From: Syncephalis plumigaleata
Taxonomy: Eukaryota; Zoopagomycota; Zoopagomycetes; Zoopagales; Piptocephalidaceae
NCBI GenBank assembly: GCA_025201365.1
Contig: JAIXMF010000003.1
Span: 1,612,001 to 1,676,000 of the forward strand
Length of the DNA stretch: 64,000 bases
Direction of reading: 5' to 3'
The translations under genes and the position numbers were made by a program. The notes under the pieces were generated by a model. That model was not told the DNA's origin, made no database searches, and worked only from the letters and a program-made list of their open reading frames with translations. Of the stretch, positions 39,785-50,893 are shown one piece after another. How positions within the stretch are numbered: the first letter of the stretch is position 1; every line of letters begins with the position of its first letter.

Positions 39785-42455
39785 ATGTCTAGTTTTACTC
39801 AAGGAATCAGCATGGACAACACGGCAAAGGCGGTAGACACGTTTATTCGTCTACTTGAAGACACCAGCTACCCGGAATCAAGTAGAATAACGGCTAATAT
39901 GGTCGAATGGGCGTTTGCCGATAGTGAAAACGCGAAATCAGCAGGTGCAGCACTGTGCTGGCTAACACAAACGGTGGATTCAGAGGAGAACGTGCTGACG
40001 AGTGAGGAATTGCAATGGCAAGTATGTTCTATGCGTGTATAATATATAGGACTAACGTATAGGCAATAGTTACAAGTGGCTATTGGATAATGGACTTGTG
40101 GATAATGTGAGTTGCTCATATTAGTGCATTGAATATCCTATTTATATTGCTTGTAAAGCATGAATTAACTGCTATCGAGCGAGATCAAGTATTCCAGACA
40201 TCATTGCGCGAGGAAAGGTAATGATAGCATGGATTGACGCGTGAATAAGAAAGTGACAGTGCTGCTTAGGAAACAGCTGGAACAATTGGAAAAGACACTG
40301 GATCATTACAAGGGACAGGAGCATCGACTCGACAAGCAGTATAAACGGATGGTGTAAGTTTTGGTATATGTGTATATACTAGGGATGTATAGTCTCATTG
40401 TAGTATGCTTAGTCGTACACTAGATGAACTAGCAATACGTGAAGATGAACTACATCAGCATATGCAATGCTTGGAACTGGAACTGAATCGACACGAGGAC
40501 ACATCTATAGATAGTGCGTCACTTTGGGTATGTACTCGACCTATGATTGATTTGCATTCGTGTGTCTAATCGAATATGGTGACTAGTTGGATAGAGAGTT
40601 ACAGGAAACAGTGGAAGCAGCCAAGAATCGAATAGAAGACATGGACATCAAGAGTAAGCGGTGTAATGGTATGATTACGATGTATTGTAACCATTCACAT
40701 CAATAGATATCGACAAGAAGTATCTATTCCATTGCCGCGAGGAACTTGGTCGAGTTGCCAAGGTGAATGAACGGTTCACGGGTCGAGTGGAGCAGTTGCT
40801 ACAACAGCAATTCACCAAAGTAAGTGTATGAGCACATAATGGACAATTGAACGAACTAATAGTAACATGTATGTAGGCAGCATCGACTGGCCAGGCCACT
40901 ATTCAACACATGATATCTACACCGGAATTGGAAGTGCTTGGTATGAGACAGTGTTGCAAAATATCAGTGTGCCACTTACTGATAATAATGACAAATTATA
41001 GGTCCTACACTCGAGCAACGGAATATGATGGATGATGTAGTCAATGAACTGATGGAAGCGTAAGTGGAATAGAGATAGCGATATGGAATGGTCCTGACAA
41101 TCATGCTAGCTATCCGAATACACTCTATGCGCACATACTAGCAGACATAAAGAAGGAGCAGCAGCAAGCGCAGTGGGATGCATTGCAGATAGAATTGACT
41201 CGTCTCGATACTAATAATATTGCAGATAATATAGGGATATGGCAAGTATATCATGGACACGTTGCTCTCCTTTTGCTAATGATAATGTAGTAATAATTCA
41301 ATGGAGCTTAATAGCGAACAAGAGGTGAAGTTGAAGCGAAAACTTGCACAGAATATGTCGAATACATGTCCTGAATTGAAGCAATACCTTATGCATCAGA
41401 CACAGCAACAAATACACCAGCCATTGATGGCATGCTCTAATGCTTGGAGTATCACGCGGAAAGAGTATCGTATTGAACGACTTGAAATGGTATGTATGCT
41501 ATAGCATCGCATATAACATTAGTATTCATGCTGCAGTAGATTATAGGGCTATTGTTGGAGCAGCATGTACTGCATCAACTATTAGCAGCTGCATTTGAGT
41601 TAGAGCAACAACAAGTAGGAAAATGTCAAAGCACAATTGCTGCACTGAGCACACAGCTCAATCAATGGACAACTATATACCGGCAGCGTGTAGTGAGTAT
41701 CGTATGCGATGCAATAGAAGGTAGCTGACATTATTATTATTATCATCAGAGTAGGATGCAAGGCACATTCTACTCGGGCAACAAAACGTGGCAAGACAAT
41801 CAGACTAATGAGAATGGATGGATGTCAACTATAAACGAGCTGCTCGTTGCCATTAATGAACTCACTAGGACGGATGCGGCAGAACATCCAATGGACTGTG
41901 ACGATATATTAAGCGAGGCCATTTACACTACACGTAGCACCATGTGTTCAACAGCATCATCGCTACTAAGTAGATTGGAACAAGTGAAGCAACAAGTATC
42001 GCAAACAGCCACAGAAATGACTAATCAGTGGAGTGATCTGTAAGTAAGACGAGTAGTGGAATGCTAAACGCTCATTATTCCATGGTAGACAACAAGCAAA
42101 GAATACCCTAGTGGAGATACAACGACGCTTCTCAGCAACACACGACATTGCCGAGTATCCCAAGGTAAGTCAACGACAATCGTATCAAGTATTGCCTATT
42201 CACTTTACACGCTATTATCGATAGAATGAATTGAACCGAGTGATTGCAGTACGACAAACGATCAACAAGCTACGACCTCGATTGGCGGATATTACCAAGG
42301 TAATTGATCCATTAACAGCATATCCATCGCTACATACTAATCATGTTCATATGCAATAGAATCAGTCTGTTTCCAATCTACTACAACGTAGACACGATAT
42401 GTTTTGTCAATTTCTACTCGATTCAGATGATTTTATTGCTAGTCATCAGCCATAA
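39785..42455 (+). CDS. Coiled-coil protein, HAUS augmin-like complex subunit 3 candidate
   Basis: Sixteen exons: 39785-40021, 40077-40106, 40159-40217, 40270-40353, 40404-40527, 40587-40653, 40707-40819, 40877-40940, 41002-41059, 41110-41245, 41307-41489, 41540-41692, 41750-42039, 42089-42164, 42225-42299, 42360-42455. The 1845 nt (614 aa) close the frame. The N-terminus has the HAUS3 pattern: FIRLLEDTSYP, then VEWAF, LCWLTQTV, and ENVLTSEEL. After this come long heptad-like coiled coils with few prolines. Human HAUS3 has 603 residues. Augmin recruits gamma-tubulin to existing spindle microtubules. Family assignment is from memory of the pattern; a different spindle or Golgi coiled-coil protein is possible. 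Confidence 0.65.
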
Positions 42456-42615
42456 TCATTTGGTTATGTAAAACAATAAACGCGTGATAATATGCCATAC
42501 CTCATCCATCACTCCTCGTCACCTGTTCCCTTATTGTGTTCCGTGATAGTTTTCCTTTGTTGGTCATTCTCGCTTACTGTCTGCGTGCTATTAGCTACAC
42601 TCAATACTCGTCGTC

Positions 42616-42976
42616 ATGTCGTCGAATGTAAGCTATACAGATGAACACTGGTATGAACAGCCTATCTAATGCTATAGCTGAGTAGCTTGTGCCATTCCAG
42701 CCACTATTGAATCCCAACTCGTTTGCTCTTCTAGCAACCATAACTCTAATACTAGGTGCGCTACTATCATCGGCATTCAGCATGTATCCTTTTGCATAGA
42801 ACGTATATGAATACATGTAAGCGTATATACTTGACCTGTTGTTGTTATTGTTGTTGTTCTCTAGTTCTTCCACAAAAAGTGGTATTGCCAATCAGTTGAC
42901 GCTGGCAGCTAGCGCTTCCACATTCCTTGGTTTTGGTATGGTGTTCGCCTTCTTGGCAGTTGGAATCTACGTTTAA
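42616..42976 (+). CDS. OST5: Oligosaccharyltransferase small subunit Ost5/TMEM258
   Basis: Small two-helix subunit of the ER N-glycosylation complex. Three exons, 42616-42627 (12 nt, MSSN), 42686-42783 and 42865-42976, sum to 222 nt (73 aa). Helix 1 is FALLATITLILGALLSSAF and helix 2 is TFLGFGMVFAFLAVGIYV; the GFGxxFxxLAVGIYV ending is the family hallmark. The usual length is 75-90 aa. Confidence 0.88.
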
Positions 42977-43285
42977 GCATAAGGTTGCAGCATTATCATC
43001 GATGAATATCATAGCTGAGAATGGCTATTGGCAAGCAAAGCATCATGGTTATTTAATGGAGCAGTGCGAATATCTAACATATTATAGTGAATAAAGAAAT
43101 ACTAGTTCCAGTTGAGCCAGTATATAGTATAGTTCATTTAGAGTAGTTTTCATACATCGAAAGGGAAAGAAAGAAAGAGAAAGAGAGGATTTATTATGCT
43201 TGAAGCAGATGACATGTACGTATTCACGCGACATACATTGTTTTTTTATTCCTATACATCTCCAATTGACGACATCGTATAGTGT
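42977..43285. other. Convergent 3' spacer
   Basis: About 0.31 kb between OST5 (+) and a secreted orphan (-). It has a GAAA-type purine run at about 43156-43180 and nothing coding. Confidence 0.5.
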
Positions 43286-43816
43286 TTAGCTTTGCGTTGA
43301 ACTGAAGGAGGCAAGTTCACCCACAATACATTCGTAGTCCCTGTAGGTGAATTCATGCTTGACATCTATGAGCACTCGTCGTTCGCGTCGTTCATTTCTC
43401 GCCATCCATTCTGCCTTCTTGTCCGATTGTGTAAAGCAGAACACAACTGCCGGACGCTTGTTGTAGCTGCCAACAACATCCGCCCATTCTTTGTGCACCT
43501 TCCATCGACCATGAACGATAAGATTATCAACATCAAGACTGCTCTCCTCTCGTGGTAGATCGCTAAAGTCGTGCTTGTCCGCTGCAGACATGGCAATTGT
43601 CAATGATGGTGGTGGTAGAATAGGTGCCACTGCTTTTACTGTAACATCATTTAATTCTTTGAAGAACAGCTGCGTCTTTGCTGCTAGTGGCAACCGGTCA
43701 AGGGCAAAGTTCTCTGCAAAATCAGTTCGTTTAGCTTCATTCAATGGTTGTAGAGCGCCTGCACTCATAATAAACCAGCAAACACCTAGGATGGTCGCGG
43801 AAATAAAGAGTCTCAT
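43286..43816 (-). CDS. Secreted protein of unknown family, 176 aa
   Basis: Intronless. It starts with a signal peptide (LFISATILGVCWFIMSAGAL) that should be cleaved before QPLNEA. The mature chain is charged, with only two cysteines (VVFCFT and YECIVG) that could form one disulfide. There are several Trp residues (RWKVHKEW, EWMARNE) and an Arg-rich RNERRERR segment. No known fold is recognised. The neighbouring P450 on the same strand is separated by 0.3 kb. Confidence 0.7.
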   Translation of the reverse strand: MRLFISATILGVCWFIMSAGALQPLNEAKRTDFAENFALDRLPLAAKTQLFFKELNDVTVKAVAPILPPPSLTIAMSAADKHDFSDLPREESSLDVDNLIVHGRWKVHKEWADVVGSYNKRPAVVFCFTQSDKKAEWMARNERRERRVLIDVKHEFTYRDYECIVGELASFSSTQS

Positions 43817-44128
43817 GATAGGTTAAGCGTGCGTAGATAGACTCTATCGGTGGGTCGTTGTTGTCGTAGGGAAAAAAGAGGATAGAAGAAGGATAGCAGA
43901 AGGGTTAACTGGGTTGTAGTTCGGTCTTCTTATACAAGTGCTAGAATAGTAGTAGCGCAGCTTAAATTGCTGTCAGACATCTCCCCAATATGTAATTGCC
44001 GAATTAAGCATGTTGAATCAAATTATAAAGATATTATATGGTACTACTTTAATAATGTTATTTGTAAGGTAATTGTCAAGATGTAACAGATAAGCGAGTT
44101 TGCTAAGAATGAATAGAGTGCGACATAA
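43817..44128. other. Intergenic spacer
   Basis: About 0.31 kb between the secreted orphan and the P450 stop codon. AT-rich; nothing coding or structured seen. Confidence 0.45.
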
Positions 44129-46209
44129 TTATGATGTTCGTTTCTGCACGGTAACATCTAATCTGCCGTCGTGAGGACGAACGATAAACCGATGGGATGG
44201 TGTCATGTTGGCACCTGGTACAAAAGTAAAGCTGAAGCGACGTACCATCACGGCCAATGCAACACGAAGCTCCACCCAGGCAAGACTAGAGTAGTCAAGG
44301 TTAGAATAAGAGATATGTGTATGTTATTAGATTGAGCATTACCTGCGCCAGACATGCACGAACACCGACTGAGAAAGGCATAAAATTCTGCTTCATCCTG
44401 TTTACTTGTTCCGGTGCGGCAATCCATCGTTCTGGAATGAATTCGTATGGTTTATCCCAGTAGGTGGTCAGACGATGAATAGCGTATGTTTGTGGAATGA
44501 TGGTAGTCTACGAAGCGCAATAATAAGTAATTAACACACATACACTTATATCATATATCATGTATACTTACTCCTCCAGGAATGAACTTTCCACAAATGA
44601 CCGCACCTTCAGGTGGAGTGACTCGATGAGCATCACCAGAAGCAACCGAGTGGAGACGAAGTCCTTCATCGCACACAGCATTAAGATAAGGGAGATCTTT
44701 AACCATGCTGTGCGTAACGTAAGTGTCAATATCCGGAATGGCTTCATCCAACTCGGCTTGTAGCTTCTTCATACATGTTGGGTTTTGCAACAGACTGTAT
44801 AGAGTCCTATTCCATTCAGATTAGCATGCAGTATACGGGTAGCACATCTATAGCTTACCATGTCAATGAAGCAGATGTAGTATCCGTACCAGCAACACTT
44901 GATAATTACACATGTCAGTATCAATTCAATAGCTAATTAGTATGATGGCTTACAATTGGAGTATAAGCTCGGTGGCTACTTCGCGGTCCTCGAGTGATGA
45001 TTTCGTCTCTTCATCGTAAGCATCCATGAGTCGTTGTAACGAATCCTTACGCGACTCGCCCTGTTTTCGTTTATGGATAGCCTCCATGGAAAACTATAAT
45101 GCAACACGTTAGACTAAGCAGCTATGGCGTATGGCACATACATCGAGTAGTTTCCCTTCACTTTTCCTGTGACCATCGAATAGCGGTGTCTTAGTGAGTG
45201 AACCGAGTGCGGTTTTCTATATTAAATAAAGCAATTGTTAGACATCATCATACAAAGCAACTCGATGGCTTCCTACATAGATACCAAGTAGGAGCGCGTC
45301 TTGTAACCAGTCGAGCACTGGATGGCTGTCATTTTGAAGCAGGCCAAATGATTTGCCAAACATAATCTCACCCATGGCGTCCTATTGTTATCACAGTGAG
45401 TTATTATTACTAGGATGCTACTTCATAATTGGCATGAACTCCTTACAAATGTCATATACGAGAAGAGATCGAACATATTGATGACGTCTCCTTTCTCCGA
45501 ATGTCCCTCCAATCGTGTAGCGAGCGCATAGACACCAGAATCAAGTATAATAGTCTCCATATCGTTTACTGCACTGGCCGTGAATGCGGGAGCCACAAGA
45601 CGACGCTAGCATAGATGTTTCAACGATTATTGAAGCAAGAAACCTGACATTGACCACTTACTTTAGCTTTGAACGTTTCCGGATCTCTGCACGATCGGAT
45701 TACATACAAGTCAGCGCTAATGAACTCTGAACTATCTATATCAGAATTACCTTGTGGAAAACACATTATCCCTGTCTCCAAATCGGAACCCATCATAGAT
45801 CGCTCCCTTCTGGAAACGATGTGTACTCAGAATGGCGCGCAATGCATCCGAGTCAGCAACGCTAATAATATTCGGTGCTAATATATGATATTAGCAACGA
45901 CTAGTTATATTTATTCGGATCTTACCAACTCTCACGATAGGACCGAGTTCCTGGTGTAAATCCGTGTTTACTCGTAGTTGAACACCTTTCGCCAGATTCA
46001 TGTTATACCACATGCTACTCAAAGATGTGTGCCATGGACCAGGAACGTGACCTAATGGTTTTACCAATCTTCTATTCACGTACTAAACAGTATGACGATA
46101 AGATAAACTACACATGTATACGGTATGATACGATACTTACAGAATAAGCTATGTATGCCGCAACGGCAACAAGTACCGTCTCAATCGATAATAGTGCATC
46201 AAACAACAT
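44129..46209 (-). CDS. Cytochrome P450, microsomal, pisatin-demethylase/benzoate-hydroxylase-like
   Basis: Heme monooxygenase with an N-terminal membrane anchor (ALLSIETVLVAVAAYIAYS, exon 46141-46209). About a dozen short exons follow, including 45926-46082. Landmarks in order: HVPGPWHTSLS (proline-rich hinge), HRFQKGAIYD, the I-helix oxygen-binding VAGTDTTSASLTW, K-helix ExxR in DEGLRLHS, PERW, and the heme loop PFSVGVRACLAQ with the axial Cys. The last exon ends KRTS. One junction is unresolved: after CLAQ the obvious acceptor (CTCTAG) would put the conserved-looking LAWVELRVALA out of frame, whereas an acceptor 18 bases later keeps frame but drops LAWVE. The substrate is not predictable. 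Confidence 0.85.
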
Positions 46210-47597
46210 GGTATATTGTGTAGAATAGAAAAAGAAGTATTATTGATGACTGCAAATATATCTGACATATGGTCATTATATAGGGCGATCATGCCTGAAT
46301 GATGCCATATGTTCCGGCTATGATATCGAAGCACCGGTGACACGTAATGAAAAATTATGCAAAGACTACCTTGCTGTTGTACAATTCTAGGGCTAGAGTC
46401 AGGATCTATCTGAATAATGTGGTCATATCAGTGTTGCGCAAAAAGGAATAATGAAGTGTATGTGCACGGGTATACAGATGATCTACGCGGCACGCCCTAT
46501 GATTATTGGAGTACAACCCGAGAAAGCAGAGCAAACAAACTTTGGTGAATGCATGCCGCGTAACATACCCATGGATCGTTGTTTGTGCTCATCGACGAAT
46601 AAGTTAAAAATAGACACAACCATCGAGAATATCAGCTAGTTAAGCGAATATAACAGCTACATATGTTGTTAAAATTTTCTAGCATTAGTAAGTAAATGGA
46701 TCGGGCACGTGACTTTTACCTTTTCTCAGCTCATCAGATGGCCTATGCTTTCCTAGTAAATCTACTAATGATAAATGATGCTGAGGCGTTCAAGTTTACC
46801 TTCTAAAAACAGCGGATACCATTGTTGCACCGATGCTGATCATTGGTATGCATAGAATGAGCCATACATCAACAGGTACCAACCCTTATTGTTGTAAGTG
46901 GTAGTTGCTGTTGATTTGCCCTAGTATATCGTGTTTCGAATATCTCCACTGATAACAGTAGCAATAATGCCATTCTATGAAACAGTATAACAACGTGGAT
47001 AGAAAGTATTGCTCCTCGTTAAAGAAGGAATGCACTAGGCCGCATCATAGGCAACCACGGCATTCCTCATTCCTAAGGGAATGGTCACCTGCTCATGTGT
47101 GTTATCGAAAAGAGAAAAAGACACACGGCTCCCATTAATGCTGGCCCATAGATTAGACAGTGAGTATAAAAATAACATCATGGCATTACTCAGACTCGAA
47201 TGCAATAATGGCCGTATTAGTCGTGCGATGCTGATTCCTCCATTGTAGAAAATTCAGATGGAACGGGATAAACACCAGAAATGGCCAACGTGGTTCCTAG
47301 TTCGTTGTACATGTGTGAATCAAACCATAAACGTGTCGAGTAACATTCATGACAATAACTCCGTTGGGAGTCCGTGATTTGTTTCGCAATAGGCGGGATG
47401 GCCCATATCATTTAGTTTAAATAGTTCTGCATCAGATTATACTGTGGATACTCACATCAATTGTTCGCCCTTTTTTCTTCATTAAAACAGCAGCCACATT
47501 ATTCAAGCACAGCCACCATAGGACTACTATTAACCTTTTCTTCTTCTTCCACTACTACTACTACAACTACTACAACTACTTCAGCACTATCGCCATA
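46210..47597. other. Gene-poor region with divergent promoters
   Basis: About 1.4 kb between the P450 (-) and a tiny secreted peptide gene (+). Short open frames (for example 46451-46639 and 47217-47411 on the minus strand) lack neighbours, splice support or recognisable motifs, so no gene is called. The last 45 bases before 47598 are CTTCTTC/CTACTACTA-rich. Confidence 0.45.
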
Positions 47598-47729
47598 ATG
47601 AAGGTCAACATCACTGCTATCTGCGCATTCGTCGTTGTCGCCATACTGAGTATGTCCACAGCTGAAAGCAACCCAATGCCAAACCCAGGGCAAGGTGGCG
47701 TTGGAAATCCATTCTACAAAGTTCTATAA
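47598..47729 (+). CDS. Tiny secreted peptide, 43 aa
   Basis: Intronless frame from ATG 47598 to TAA 47727-47729. Signal peptide MKVNITAICAFVVVAILSMS, probable cleavage after TAE or AES, then a short Asn-Pro-Gly-rich mature part of about 20 residues (SNPMPNPGQGGVGNPFYKVL). No cysteine. The upstream pyrimidine (CTA)n leader, the signal peptide style (MKxx start) and the NPxPN motif are shared with the gene at 7768. A secreted peptide of unknown role is the only claim. Confidence 0.6.
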   Translation: MKVNITAICAFVVVAILSMSTAESNPMPNPGQGGVGNPFYKVL

Positions 47730-48616
47730 TACATGTCTAGCGGTCGCAACATGGAAAGCAAGATTCAATCAGTCATTCTAAGTTGTTATCTCGCAGTAAT
47801 TCGAGTTTAAATAAATTCGTATCATTTATCAATTATACTGTCTGCTTATTCCTCTTACATTGTAAAGCTGTATTCAGCTTATAGTTGCCATGCATATTAC
47901 ATCAAATGATTTGTACAATTCCCGTTGACGTAGTCATTAACTCCTCAAACTTTTGATTGACACTGAAACATACTTTATTGCCAATATCATTATTATTATC
48001 GTGTAAATAGCGAATACGCCATACTTGTATCCGGGGTACTTGTCTAGTAGAGCAAGCTCAAATGCCAATGAGTAGTGAATGATTGTATGCTCAAGTTGCT
48101 ATGCAAGCAAGTATACAATACAGTGACACTGTAAAACAAGTCACTCATTGCATCATTCGATAATGATTCTTAAGCAATATTGAATCATACAAAATATAAA
48201 TATAAACTGGAAACAGATACATTATACAAGAGGTGACATTTGCAACATGACTAGTTGTTGTTAATAATCATAATTGTTATTGATATGTGAAATTTGGGAT
48301 AAGGGATATCTATATGTTACGAATAAAAAGAAGAAAAGGAATCGTCAAAAACAATAAAAACATACGCGCACTAAAGTGACAAGTTCATTAAATGCGAGGA
48401 AATATAGTAAGGCTGGTCCTGCAGCCATGTCGTTAATGGTTAGCAACATGAGCCGGGATACTTGATTCAACCTTCTAGTATTAGACATTAGTCAATACTA
48501 GAATAACTGAATGAATGAGTGGATGTTGTAATATGATGATAGCCATAATCTTTAGCAGAATGCTGCATATATCTCTCTGCTAAATGATTAGACTAGACTA
48601 AGCAAAACTAGCTTAC
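47730..48616. other. Intergenic region
   Basis: About 0.89 kb between the tiny secreted peptide gene and an orphan minus-strand gene. AATAAA at 47808-47813 may end the peptide transcript. No coding signal. Confidence 0.5.
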
Positions 48617-49309
48617 TTATAGCCAGCTCATGTTGTACATTTCGCTACAGCGAATTTCATTGGCCGTGAAAGTCATGCGGTGTCGATTATGACCGTATGA
48701 TTTATCGGTCATATCCTGTTTTCGCATGTATTCCGCGTCGAGTTTACTCTGGATGGCCATTTCACTCGCATGTGGTTGTTGCTGTTGTTGTTCAGTGGAT
48801 ACGAATGAGCTGCTGTTGTACTCTATCATGCTGTTCCTGAACTCGTTCGGTGCACCGTACATGCTACCGCGATAGTAGCCGCTCCTCTCCACGGAGGATT
48901 TGTCAGTAGCATCGCCTGATTCAATAGCAAGTCGAGGAGGATTTCTGTCGGAGATGGTTTCCCATGATGTTGGTGTAGGTGGCAAACCGAATGATCCAGC
49001 ATCCTCGCCGTCGTCGTCATCGCCAAACCGCCAACTAGTACCGTTGCTTAATGTGTTGCCATTATTGCTTGAATCGGCGGATCTCTGACGTTGGAATCTT
49101 CCTGACGCATTGTGTAGTTGCACGTCGTAGCTCATACGCTTCCGTTGAACCTCCTGGTGCAAATACTCACCATCGCGATAGTAGCGCTCGTAGAATTCGG
49201 CCGGTTTCTGGTTGAATTCCGATACAAGTGCTCGACGACGCTTGGTATAACGGCCAACCTTCAAGTTGGTGTAGAAGTAGGACGATTTGATGCGATCGAT
49301 GAAGCCCAT
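48617..49309 (-). CDS. Unknown intracellular protein, 230 aa
   Basis: Intronless frame with a strongly basic N-terminus (MGFIDRIKSSYFYTN, then GRYTKRRR). A charged helix-like region EFYERYYRDGEYLHQE follows. The second half is disordered, rich in Ser, Asn, Asp and Gln. The MGF start lacks a clear Ser/Thr at position 6, so N-myristoylation is not supported. No family recognised. Confidence 0.6.
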   Translation of the reverse strand: MGFIDRIKSSYFYTNLKVGRYTKRRRALVSEFNQKPAEFYERYYRDGEYLHQEVQRKRMSYDVQLHNASGRFQRQRSADSSNNGNTLSNGTSWRFGDDDDGEDAGSFGLPPTPTSWETISDRNPPRLAIESGDATDKSSVERSGYYRGSMYGAPNEFRNSMIEYNSSSFVSTEQQQQQPHASEMAIQSKLDAEYMRKQDMTDKSYGHNRHRMTFTANEIRCSEMYNMSWL

Positions 49310-50893
49310 GATAGACGTGAATTACGACAAATGTCTATAATGGCATACGATAAAGAAAAAAACGAATATCGTGTTAGTGGAATATAAATTTGTCTTTTTT
49401 TCACTTTTCATCTTTGGATGTAATATGCGATGTCACAGTCACTATCCATTAGTTGTCATTACTCGATGTATTGCATGGCATTCGAGAGGGTAGTCTATGC
49501 AGCAGCAAGGTGCTTTATTCCTACCAAACAACAATAGCATAGCTGCTGTAATCATGCGTTCTCGCTCTCGCCCTCTCGCTCATTCACGCCATGATATCAA
49601 TGCGAGCTACTACCATCAATCTGACAGATAATAAATAAGCATATTATAATGACGCTTACCTTTGACGAGTCTGAATTAAGCTATTAGTTTGTAAACAGCA
49701 GTGTTACTATGCTTGTATATTGTATAAGGGCGTACTAATAAAGGCGGCGATATTGTAACGGTATCACGAATAACAAGTAAAGAGGTGTATGAAGGTTGTA
49801 TATTATTTGCGTATATAAATATACGGTATTAAAGGTAGGAAATAATAAAGAGAGAGAAGCGGAAGCAAAAGAACGAACGGATAAGAGTAGGAACAAAAGA
49901 GTATAATTAAAAATAGGCTTTACTTACAGATATAGCGATATATAGAATAGGAACGAAGCTGACGCTAGTTTCGGTAAAGAAAAAATGCCAACTAATAAGG
50001 AATTGAAGGGTACGAAAAGAGTCGGATTCCTACAAGGCCTAGCGAATTATTTCACTCCACACGCCCGCAGAATTGGCACTCGTTGCTTCCCAATCGAGCA
50101 GGTTTTTCCTTCTGTCAGACAGTCAGACAAACGAAGCAAGCAAGCAAACAGCATGGAGAAGCACGACCTGTCTACGCAAGTATGATCATTGCAGTTAGTC
50201 ATGCTTGGGATATTGCATGCAGACAGGTTTTCATTTTGCATACACACATTTATACGGTGCGATACTACTATGCTACCCTCGAGGTATGATGTCAACAGAG
50301 CTGTAGCTTCCCTGATAATACTTATTGTTTTAGGCCTTGAGCACTGTTGCCGCCACTCTTGTTGTAGGACGTCAGTATCACATCCAGGAACACCCGCTTC
50401 ATTGAGAGCTGATATTAACGTCCACGAACAATTGCACAAATAACGGCTCACTAACTGATCTACTACTAATGCTAGTGGTGCATACACTCACATACACAAT
50501 AATGATACAGCTGCAACCATGTTTGATCTGCCATTACTGCCTCTATGCGTTGCAAATGCTGGTTTACTGTAAATGCTCCTGCATATTCATTTCCAAATTG
50601 ACATCTACATTTGGGCAATCTAGCCTTAACAAGGCAATAATAATTGTCACATAATTAACCAATGCATAGCAGTCGAGGATGCTTACTATTTACTATGTGA
50701 TAATAGTAGATGACAAGCTAAACCATGGACATAAATAGCCATCTATACAGAATGATTGTAGCGAGATGACAGGATAATCATTACTTATCCGAGTATGCTC
50801 TGATCTAGTTTATACAGCAATGAGTAGTATTATATGTTTAATGCCATTTATCCAATAAACTATTGATGCTTTATTCTCCTATTAAGAAATGAT
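49310..50893. other. Gene-poor region with one doubtful frame
   Basis: About 1.6 kb between two minus-strand genes. A minus-strand open frame at 50047-50487 (146 codons from a non-ATG start) has balanced composition and several cysteines, but no splice or homology support; I note it without calling a gene. The rest shows AT-rich sequence with short repeats. Confidence 0.4.

Noticed and set aside
50047-50487. Minus-strand 146-codon frame
   Set aside because: Non-ATG start, no splice context, no motif. Composition is plausible, so it is mentioned in the region entry but not called.
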